64,000 nucleotides of DNA, from NCBI GenBank assembly GCA_964036665.1, contig OZ038529.1:25616060-25680059 (forward strand), given 5' to 3'. A program made the position numbers and the translations under genes. Shown here piece after piece: positions 22,901 through 34,900 of this stretch (positions within the stretch are counted from its first letter, which is position 1; each line of letters opens with the position of its first letter). The notes under the pieces are model-generated. The model was not told the DNA's origin and did not search any database. It saw only the letters and a list, made by a program, of their open reading frames with translations. The DNA is from Gordius sp. MW1. Its lineage: Eukaryota > Nematomorpha > Gordioida > Gordea > Gordiidae.

Positions 22901-25900
22901 GCAGCAAATCCACAATCGACCCAATCTTCGCCCTAAGACAAATGATGATAAGTATGGTGAAAAGAGGAAAGACCTTTTTATCGACTTAGAGAAAGCTTAT
23001 GACACGGTCCCCCGCGATTTAATATGGTGGTGCCTGACAGAACAAAATATCCCTGACGCATATATACGGCTTATGAAAAATATATATGGAGCCTCAAACT
23101 CTTGCGTTAGGACGACAGTTGGAGACACTAAACCTTTTCGGGTTAATTTTGGATTACATCAAGGCTCTGCTTTAAGTCCCTTTTTATTTAATATAATTCT
23201 AGACACAATAACGAGGGACATTCAAAAGCCATCGCCTGGTGTATGCTATATGCCGATGATATAGTACTATGCGAGGAAAAAAGGGAGAAAGTATTCGAAG
23301 AGCCGAAAAGTGGTCAAAGGGCTTAGCTGGATATGGCTTAAAGGATAACGATCGAAAAACGGTATACATGAAAATGAATGGTACAGGCACCCCATCCCTG
23401 GATGACCATCTAAAGTACCCAAAAGTAGACAGGTTTATATACCTCGGCTCGATGCTACATCAAGATGGAGGTTGTGCAACGGAAGTCAATGCCCGGATCC
23501 AAAAAGGATGGCTTAAATGGCGAAGTATTTTTGGTGTAATGTGCGACAAGAAAATGCCAATATGGTTGAAGAGCAAAGCTTACAAATCCATCGTATGACC
23601 GGTGCTAGTGTATGGAAGTTAAACATAGCATACCACTGAAGATAAGTTAATACAAGCCACAGAGATGAGAATGATACGGTGGAGCTTGGGGTATACTAAG
23701 CTCTACCATATGACGAATGACTCTCATGATAAAATTGGGTATTCAACCTATGGCGGACATGATTAACAAAAATCGGCTAAGGTTGTGTGGGCATATTCTA
23801 ATAAGGAAGACGAATAATGTAAGTCTCGAAAAGTACTGGACATGGAATCCTGCGGAAGAAAGGAAGAGGACGACCTCGTGTCACGTGGAAAGGGCAAGTC
23901 GACAAAGTTGTGAAATTAAAAGAAATTAGTCAATACATGGCGGCACTTACCAGGTCAATATGGAAGAAACTTCTCAAAATAAACCCACGACTTTGAGACT
24001 AGATTTGATAAACAAGAAGAGCTTAAAAAAAATTATCTTAGAATATATCTGCAAAATTTGGCTTATTTTTATCGAACACTTCTTTTGAATATAGATAATA
24101 TAGATGCCCGTGGGCTTCCAGTACTCCAACTTCCATAATATGAAATATTTCAATCTATTTTTAAATACAAAAACCCATTATCATAAGCTTATTTACTTAA
24201 ATTATCTTGCGCACTTTGATTTTTCTATAAGTCTAATTTTGATCACTGCTTTGATAACTCTTCACCCAGAGATGATATAAGATAACATTACATTCAGTAT
24301 CTCCAAAAATATTAAAAAATAGTTTAAGGAGTTTTTACTTTAAAATAGATATATAAAAGAATAAAAATTTAGTAGACTAAAAAATCATAAAAACATAAAG
24401 TCTGTTTATAAAGTAACTTTATAAAAACTAAAATAATTGAATCTGACCCTTAGGAAATATCATTTTTTACACAAAATTTACTGATTTTATAGCTTTATAA
24501 AATTTCTTTTTAAACAACTTTTAGATTTTTTTCATATCCTTAAAACCTAGCCTTCTATGAAATATTTATTTCTAAAAATTAAAAAAGTTGAAAAACTGTA
24601 AAAAAAAATGGATCAACAAAAATAGAATCTTTTATTAAAAATAAAGTGTCAAAACTCTTTATTTTTGTTTTAAGGTATTTTTCTGCCAATTCGCCAAAAT
24701 TTATATGATCTTATTAATTAAACCATATAAAAATAAAGAAGTTATTTTGTTATGAGCCAAATTTTGACCAAATACCAATATAATATTTTAATTTTAAAAA
24801 TAAAAGCTGGAATATAAAGCTTGCAAATAAAAATTGATATTATAATACAACGAAGTTATAGCTATTTAAAGTTTGAGGTCTTCATGACCTGACCCCCTTT
24901 ACCATCCGTGTCCGCATTTTTGACCTGCAGGGTGCCGAGATTAAATCTATTTTGTAAACATTTGTCCATTACCAGTTATTTATATAGCCAATTTTGTTTA
25001 TTTAGTTTAAAATCATTCTTAAAATTTAAAACACCGTGATTATGTTACTACATGTTGCATATGCAGGATTTTATTTCGTGGGTTTTACATTTTTCTTTCG
25101 AATATTTGGTAAATTTTACATGTGATAAAAACAATAGCATAATTACACCTTTAAAAAAAGGTGTCGTGAATTTGTACACAGTCTAAATTACATAGTTTTA
25201 CGTTATATTAACTCTGGTGTAACGGAAATGTAATGGATCGAAATAAAAACTAATTTGAAGATACTTACACAACACATTCTATTGTGAACTCTAAATCTCA
25301 ATTTATGATTTTCATGCTTTGTCCTAAAAATCATCAAAACAATATTATGTCCCCAACAATTTACAACTTTTAAAACTAACAAGAATTTCTTCAACAGATT
25401 AGTTTTCAGCTGTTTTACCTTTGCAACTCTTTAGTATTTGATGCTACATACATACATAGGTATAGGTTGACATTTATAAATAATTTGTAAAATTGTTATT
25501 ATAACACCTGATTATGCAAATGTACAGCTTTGCAAATTGCATTTCAACGGGGCAAGGAGAGGCGGCTGACCCCCCTTTAAATTCAAAAAATTTGTTGAAA
25601 TTTATTAAAATTATGGCTAAAATTTTAATAAATGATTAATTTGCCCCTCCCTAAATCATTACTGCCTCCCTCTAATCCCAATGCTGGCTACTCCCATGGC
25701 TCGGCCCTAGCCTATTGCTTTTATTTTTGTTTTGCCTAAGCCCGATAAAGAATATATTTACACCCTTGCAATTATTAATCATACTTTGAATTTAAAATCT
25801 AATTATATAAAAGTAAATTGAATTATTAAATGATGAAGAACCAGAAAAATTTCGATCAAAGATTAGCTCAAAATTGTAAAATATGTTGTAAAGATTACAC

Positions 25901-28900
25901 CATCTATTATATTTTATGTTTTATTAGAATTCTTTATTTTGTTGTTTGAAATAATTACGCTTTTTGTATTAATTAGTTATATATATATTTACGCGGCGGC
26001 TATTCATTTCTTTAATTTCGTTCAAAAAACAGTACCCGTCCCCTTGCATACGCCAATGCTACATTGCCTAAACGGCATAATGTGTTTATCATAAAAAGGG
26101 CGAACCATGTTAAAATCGTATCTTTATAACATCCTATAGAATATAAATATAATTGCTCAATCAATGTTGATAATCAACTGATTAAAGTTAGATGAGTTAT
26201 AAGGAATTTTATATTTTGCCAATAGGTCATTACAGTCCCAAACCGTTATTATCAGCAGGTTTCCTCAATTTTTTCTACGGATACATCTGTAATTACAATA
26301 ACACTTGCCATAACAAGCCAATGGATAACCAAAACTTTTTCGTTGACGGCAAATCTGAGTATGTCCCACTCATTTTGTGTATAATGGCTATATTCGGCTC
26401 TTGAAACACTTGTTGCCCTAATTACTCAAAGTCACAACGTCTGCCATCTTAATAATTAATTTTGTTTTGGCTGATTAAATAATTATATCATTATTATTAG
26501 ATTTGCCATGGCTTTTATAGATATGGATAGATATCTTGGGAATCAAAGCGTGAAAAAAATTGCCAAACATATTACTAACTTACTCAAAGGTATTATAAAT
26601 TCTATTTTTTAAACCTATATAATATGCATTTCCCATATAGCACCGAACATCAAGGAGGTAAAAATAAGTTATAAATTTGTAACTCCTACTAGGTCTATTG
26701 GACAAGCTTGGATAACTTAGCGAATGTTGTCTCCAATATTTCAACGGTTAGCTCTTTTGTAACTTGAGCGAATGTTATTCTTATACAATTCTTATTGATA
26801 TCTACGTTGATTAATTAAGTGCCTTAAAAATAAAATAGGTGTATTAAATGTAGCAAAATGCTCTTTTTAAATTCACACTATTTCTTAATCTAAAATATTT
26901 CCCAATATTTTTATACAGGGTAAGACACTTAATAATAATTACGCTCATTCGATAATTTATTTATAAAAATTTAAATTCTAAAGATCATTTCTTTTTCATG
27001 AATTTTGTACAAAAATATATAGAAAGTATATGTCAAGAGATTTGTCCGACATTTGAAACCTTTATTTACGATGTTGATTGAATGGAGTAATAATAATCGG
27101 ACCTATACACCTAAAGAATATTCTATTCCACTAATGTCTGGACTCAGATCCTTATGTGGCATGGATTATTCAGCCATACAAGACGAATATTTGAAGGAAA
27201 TTAGTTTAACAGAATTTTTCCAAGATATTCTCTATAAATCCTTGTCAAATTTTGACAAAACTCCATACACATCAAGTAGAATAATTGTACATTATCAGTA
27301 CTTATTACCATAATATTAGGGTTAAAAAATATAAATTATAAAGATTTAAATTTTTTGTTAATTTATATACCTCCATTTTAGCTTTCGATTATTGACCAAT
27401 TCCATCTAAATAATTTAAGCTATAGCACATTTGGCTGATAATCTAATGTGATACCATAGCTTTTTTGCAATTATAATCCACTATTTTTAATATGATTGTT
27501 TTAAATACAACCAATATATCGAGACAAGAGGATGTTTTTTATATAAAAATTTTAGGAAGGGGGAAGGAAGAGGGGTTATGTGCTGTGTTAAGGGAGAGTT
27601 TGTAGCTGAGGTGATGTCTGAAATTAGAAGTCTAAACAAAGGTAGAGTTTGGAAACAAAGCGTGTGAACAGAGGTCAGAAATGCCCGGCCCGGCCCGCTG
27701 CCCGGCCCGCCCGGCCCGGCCCACGGGCCGGGCCGGGCAACTGTCTTAAGTTTTACTTTTCGGACGGGCCCGGGCGGGCACGCTGATAAGATTCGGGCAA
27801 TTCGGGCATGCCAAAAATTTTATCAAATTGATTTTCCTCGAAAAAAGAAAAATTCGCTTATAAACAATTTTGGGCCATAATAAATTTGACTAGATTTTTT
27901 TCTGTCGCTTAAATCCTTATCGTACGTTTATATAATGTCCTAAATCCTAATTTTAACTTCTTCAGAATTAAATTTTATGTTATTTCGAATAAATTAGTTT
28001 ACTGGTTTATCTCAAGATCAAAAATTTTTAATTTTCATATTATATTATAAAAGATGTTCTGATCAATATGTCTTTATTTAATGCTTATTTTGTAATAGTG
28101 GTTAAAAGATTTTGGGATTGGATAATTTCTAGTCACGGGCAAATTTTATTAATAAGGCCGGGCAGCTCTAATGGTTTGGGCATGGCTGAGCTGACACTTA
28201 GAAGGGTTCAGGCGGGGAATTTAGTTAAAAATTTAGACCGGGCCGGGTTTGGGCAGAAAAATTTTAACAAATCCGACCTCTGTTTGCGACCTCACAAATT
28301 CGGGACTAACGGGCAAATTTAATATTTCGGGCCGGGCAATTCGGGCAGCTTTAACGATTCGGGCGGGCCCGGGCGGACACTTAGATGGGTTCGGGCGGGC
28401 TCGGGCGGGCAGATTAATTATAAAATCGGGCCGGGCCGGGTTCGGGCTGAAAAATTCTAACAAATCTGACCTCTGGTGTGAAGCGTATAATTAAGGTATA
28501 AATAACAACTTCAAAACTACTTAAAGGTGGGAGTTGGTGAGGTAGGGACGGTTTAGGGGAGCTAGTTGCGCATAAAAGTAGAGCGTCAAGAGGGGGGGGG
28601 GTTCGTGTTACCTAGAAATGAGACGGGAATTAAATTCAATCATTAAAGAATAGGCGATCTTGATTTACAAAGATGTCGGGCCAAAAATACGGCCTCCGGC
28701 AGGGCCCACACAAATTAAATGTAAACAGCGGTTTTCCGGATTGTAGTTTGCCATTTTAAACCAACAAGCTGCACACTACACTACACAACAATTTAAGTCT
28801 AAAGTGAGCCGAGCCCATAAGTTGCAGACAATTAATATATTTCTAATAATAAATGGACTATTATTATTTTTCTTATAAAATTTTACTATTAAATTATTAC

Positions 28901-31900
28901 AGTTAATTTTTAACTAATAGACCCCTAGAATCATTAGCGATTTTGCAACTTTAAACCTATTTAACTCTGTTGTATTTGGAAAAACTAGATAAAAGTATTT
29001 TTTCGCATATATATTGTTTATTTGAACGTAAGAACATTATGAAAACGAAATGTTAAAATTGGAAAAATATAAGAGCGGGTATAAAACAAAATAAAAAAAT
29101 TATAATTCAAAAGCGTCGCATGTGTCATCTAAGAAAAGTGGCCAGCTGTCGGCCAGGGATTTAAAATTGTACTTTGCTATAAAAATGCCAATTTTTTGTG
29201 TTAAAAAATTTGTGGAATATTTAGAGGGCGGACAGCGACGGCTGATTTCTCTGAAAAGCTTACTGGCGGCAGGACCAAAAGTCCCAGCAATTTTTAAAGT
29301 TTTTGGAGTAAATAAGTTATTTTTATGTGGATCTCTGTCATTATTATTGCAATGAACTTTTTGGAACAATTTTTAGTGATATGAAAAAATGAAGATCGGC
29401 TACGTTTAAAATAATTATAATTATTGGCAAATATACCAGGAATTTATTGATGTCTATTTCTTAAAATCAATATTACCTGCGTTCATTTACGTTCATCATT
29501 CCAAATTTAATCGTAAAAATATGGAGCTGGAGTTTTATGTTTGATATGTTTATTTACACTATTGATCTTTTTACTACTTTCCATTTGTTATATATTTATT
29601 TAAATTTTAAACGAGGCAAATAATATAATGATAAAAATAGATTATTGTCAGAACGTATTTTATGAACTGGAGCAATCGAGACTATTGACAAAAACTTGGA
29701 AGACTCTAAAACCACTATTTGTTAACAAACTCTTATTTACGCCTGTTAACTCTGGTAAGGTAGATTAATATATGTTTAAAATGTATGAAGTTACTTGGAA
29801 AATTATGGAGAATGTGAATAAGACATTTGAAAGGTTTTCTTTCTATCACCATCTGTTGAAAGATGTAATCCATAATATTTTGATAAATATTGAAATCATG
29901 GAAAGCAAAGAGGGAAACACGGCAACTCCTAAGCAAAAGAGATATATACCTATTATAACCATTTTGGATAAATTAATTACAAGGATATCCCAGACGCTAG
30001 ATTGTTTTTCGGTTGATAGAATAGAAGGTTTAACTAGCGAATTAGAGATGGAAAAATACAGTCAAGCTTTAATGGACTCGGACAACTTTTTTGCTGGAAT
30101 TGTATTTATAGATATGGTTAATGATAAGCATATGCTCAAACCAATCGATGCATTGATTGAAGATTCGTCAAAATTTGTACGTTACAAAATACGGATGGAT
30201 GCCGGAAAAATTGATTCTACAAACACATTGTACGATGAGCATTACATACATTCACCTTTAAGACATCCACTAAAACACCACAAATACTACTATAACGGTT
30301 TTGTCATTCTTCAAGACCTTATCGATACTGCCATTATTGATGTTTTTACTAATAATACTCTTGAAAATGAATCTTATATACACAAGCCAGGCTTATACCT
30401 TCAGCAGACGCCATATCCCTGCTATAATCGAGACGAGTAAAATTTAAAGCGATTAATATTTTGATAATTTATGAAAATTTGCTGCAAATAATTATTCTAG
30501 GTTTCTAAGGTCGATAAAAACGCCTATGAGTCATCATTTAAACTTATGTTGGTTACCATATGTAGCACTAATAATAATATCTATGGTAGAAGAGAAAGAG
30601 AACAAACGTAAAATGTATTACAAAATGTTTGGAGTGAGTCACACCCTTTGGACAATCTCTTGGATTTTTAATTACTTATTTCCAACCATAATAACTTCTA
30701 TACTAATAACATCACTCCTATACTATGGGGGCATATTTACATACGCCGATAATTTGATCATATTCATCATAGTTTTTTTGCAAGGATTCGCCAGCATCTC
30801 ATTTGGCACCTTAATTGCAAGCTTGTTCAGTAAAGCTAGATCAGCTGTTGTCACCGGTTTTTTTACCTATCTTTTCACAAGCATGCTCCTGAACTACTTA
30901 TCCTTACAAGAAATATATTTATATGTAAGACATTTAATTTTAGCTATAACTTAATAACTACCATAAAAGAGGAATACCCCAAGGGTTTAGTCCGTCTGAT
31001 TACACTGGTCTACAAAAAAAATCAACCGGGAAACGGTCAACATATTCTGATAGAGTTTTTTGTGGTGAACACAAATATGTTTTTCGTTTGTTTCCTATAC
31101 GTTTTTTAGATATTTCGATTCAAAGTTGCGAAAAGGACCTTTTTTGATGCTCAATAGAGCGATATTGAATGGCTAAAAAAAATCTTAAACCTCTAAGTGG
31201 TAGAACCAACTTAGGGTAAAACATTGAAAAATGATTTTTTCCCCTATTGTTTTTACTTTTTCTAATATATCAAAAATGCAATTAGTCCCTATGCGAAATC
31301 GCGGCATCCTTTGAGCCTCCCTCCCTCTCTATCTAATTGGCTTATATGCTTATATAACACTATACCCTTAGTGCATGTAAGTGATTGATGGGTGTGGTGG
31401 GTGCAAGAGTAGTGGGTTAATACGAACTATTCCTACTACTACGCCTGTCATCCTCCCTCTCTACTAGAGGAATAGCTCGTATTACGCCACTACTTTTACA
31501 CAACCCCACATCATCCATCAATCACTCACATGCACAAAGAGTATAGTGTTATAAACCCAATTAGATAGAGAGGGAGGGATGGAGGCTCAAAGGATGCCGC
31601 TTCGCATAGGGACTAATTGAAATTCGATATATTGGAAAAAGTAAAAACAATAGGGAAAAAAATCTTTTTTCAATGTTTTACCCTACGTTGGTTCTACCAC
31701 TTAGAGTTTTAAGATTTTTTTAGCTATTCAATATCGCTCTATTGAGCGTCGAAAAGGGTCGAAAAAGGTCATTTTCGCAACTTTGAATCGAAATATCTAA
31801 AAAACTTGACGTATAGGAAAACAACGAAAAATACATTTGTGTTCACCACAAAAAACTCTATCAGAATATGTTGACCGTTTGATTACACAATACCTTTATT

Positions 31901-34900
31901 TGTAGACCAGTGTTATTTACTTCTCTTTCCTAATGACATTCTCTCGAGTCAATTTTTTTAAATAAAGACGTTTCTAATGCAATGCCATAGAAAATATAAT
32001 TATTTAGCATTTTAATTTATATGTTATTATTTTTTTAATTACTCTAAAGATTTGATTTGAACTATATTAAGGTTCCTCTACCTGTCGCCTGCTATACGCA
32101 ATTAATGGAATTAATTATAAGCAAAGAAATTGAACAAGATGGTTTGCAGTGGAATAATTGGACGGCAGAAAACATTTTAAATGTCTTTGTTTTGTTCTTA
32201 TATGCAGAAGTCTACATAGCATTAGGATTGTGCGTTGAGGCACTAACTAAAAAATTGAATTTCGAAAGATTCCAAAAAATATATGCTATTACATTACAGC
32301 GCATTAAGCGTATAATGGGAATAAAGAAAATAACGAATCCTGACACGGAAATGCCTGATAAACATGATTCAAATATTTTTGAACCAGAGATTGGCAATGA
32401 ATTTAAAAAATTACTTTCTTTCCAAAACGTGTATAAGGTTATTTAAAAAATTTATCATTTTAAACAAAATAGTAATTATTATCAACCATGACTCAGGCTT
32501 TTTCTTAACTATTCTAATAAACACTATAGCCTTTAAGTTATAAATTCAATTAATTATTATTCACTGCTAACTTTACTTTTTATAGAAGACAAAAAATAAC
32601 ACTATGTTGTTGGAGAATATGACCTGCTCATTTTATCAAAATGAAATCACCTATTTATGTGCTGATTCACCGGCTACGATTGACACATTAGATGCTATTA
32701 TTAAAGGAGAAGTAACACCTGATTCTGGTCAAATTTTATTTGAATGCGATGACACAGCACCCACGAAAAGGTTACTTTATTATTAATTAATCATTATTAT
32801 TGCAACACATGGAATAGGACTAATATTGGATATGCGTCGGAGACTGTTTGCTATTTTAGGGAATTAACTGTCGAGGAAAATTTATGGTTTTTTATGAAAC
32901 TCGCTAAAACCAAGAGTAACGTGCGCCACCAAGTAAAAGCAATAATTTAGATATTTTATTAATAATTACATGTTAAAATACCTATTTTATTAAAAATATT
33001 AGCATATGTTTTAATTAAGCTTTTAGATGATAAGAGGTTAATTTAGGTTTTAAATTATTTATATAATATAAAAGTCTAATGTAAGCGCAGCTATACAAAT
33101 TCGAACAACGGGGTGTATTTTTAGACTACATTCATACCAAAAACATAGAACTTAGCTAACACTATTTTATCCTTCTTTTCTCTTAAATTCTTTGTTACAT
33201 TAAACCGGCTTTCATCTACTACGTTCATTTAAATACTCCCCCAGCCCCACCCTTCCCACAAAGATATCCTTAATTCATGGGCGTACGCAGGGGGGGGGGG
33301 CAGGCCCCCCCTAATTTAAAAAAAAAAAATTTTAATACAAAAACCCTTAAAAATTAATAAAAAAATTATGTTTTGCCCACCCCTAATTTTGCTCTGCCCC
33401 ACCCTCATTAGGCTCTGCCCCACCCTAATGGCTCCCTGCCTCCCCCCCCCCTCCGGATAGCCGAGACCTTTTTTTTTTTTTAGCTCTCAGTAAAATTTTT
33501 GGTAAGGAAAAATTTTGGATTTGGATAGTCGAGACCTTTTTTTTTATTTTTTTGCTCGCCGAAATATTTTTCGTAAGGAAATTTTTTTTTAATTCTGCCC
33601 ACCCCTAATTCAAAACCTGCGTACGCCCATGCCTTAATTATTAAGTAAACACAACTATTATTTAAGGTTTAAATGAAGCTAATACTATATTTAAAACAAT
33701 GGTAAATATGCAATAATTTTCCCAAAAAATAGGCATAAAATGTAAGTTTAGCTAGTTATATTCAATTGTTTTAATAACGAATGTGTCGCTTTATGCATTT
33801 TTTTACTCCATTTTCCATAAAACTTAATTTGTACGAGCCATACGATCAGTTATTAATTGCTATGCAATTTATGGGCTCGTTTTTTGGTGTCCGTCCGTCG
33901 TCCGTCCGTCCGTCCGTTGTCCGTCCGTCCTCCCTATCTATTTGCATTGGGTATATTAGGTTATCGATTTTTTAAATTAATGCATGAGAAAGAGGTGCCC
34001 CACCCCTCATCTCTATCTCCCTCGCTGTGTTATTTTTGAAATTAATGCATAAGAGGTGCCCCACCCCTCATCTCTATCTCCCTCGCTTTCGGGCGGGGTC
34101 GGGTTTTAATTGCTACGTTAAATTAATGCATAAGTATATCTATATGCAATTATTTAACTAGTTTTTGGGTTAGAATCCCGGAGTTTTTTTTGACTCTTAT
34201 GATTGTTCTTGTTACTATCATTGATAATAAGACTTTTTGGCCGTGCGCTGGCTGCTGACCAATAAAAAAAATGACCATTGGCCAAAATGTGAATCCGAGT
34301 TTATTTTTTCATCTTTTTTTGACTATTATGATTGTTCCTGTTACTACCATTGCTATTATGACTTTTTGGCCGTCCGCTGGCTCCTGACCGATGGAAAAAA
34401 TGACCATTGGCCAAAATGTGAATCGAAATTATTTTTTTCGGTTTTTTTGACTATTATGATTGTTCCTGTTCCTACCATTGCTATTATGACTTTTTGGCCG
34501 TCCGCTGGCTGCTGACCAATGGAATAAAATGACCATTGGCCAAAATGTGATTCGAAAATTTTTTTTCTCGTTTTTTTTGACTATTATGAATTCATATCCA
34601 CTTTTACCGTGTCCTGGCTACTGACCAATGGAAAAAAATGACCATTGGCCAAAATGTGATTCGAAAATTTTTTTTTCGTTTTTTTTACTCTTATGAATTT
34701 ATATCCACTTTTACCGTGTGCTGGCTGCTGACCAATGGAAAAAAATGACGATGGGCCAAAGTGAACTTCAAAATTTTTTTTCCGTTTTTTTGGCCATCAT
34801 TGACTTATAGAGTATCTGTTGGTACTGACCAATGGAGAAAAAATGACCATTGGCCAAATTTTTGATTTTTTTAATTAAAAATTGTTCAAATTCAACAAAA

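Larger units (their letters stand above)
16974..26225. other. Intron 2 of ABCA-like gene (9.25 kb), transposon-filled
   Basis: Contains a CACGTG tandem repeat (17553-17690), RTE LINE copies in both orientations, nested hAT elements (18208-21091) and a worn MITE (about 25548-25698). About 24030-25540 and 25700-26200 are plain AT-rich DNA with nothing recognised, apart from a GCATACGCCAATG end fragment near 26045-26060. Confidence 0.7.
27276..29640. other. Intron 7 of ABCA-like gene with three insertions
   Basis: Holds the GC-rich hAT-type element 27669-28475, a hairpin-ended repeat remnant (about 28640-28835, end GAGCCCATAAGTTGCAGAC at 28811-28835) and a LINE 3' fragment (29100-29370). The rest is AT-rich and featureless. 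Confidence 0.6.

Noticed and set aside
21100-24025. Twin-priming inversion as explanation of the two LINE orientations
   Set aside because: Both halves contain the 3' end, whereas twin priming inverts a 5' portion of one copy.
28068-28494. Gly/Pro/Arg-rich frames on both strands
   Set aside because: Produced by the CCCGGCCCG repeats of the hAT-type element 27669-28475.
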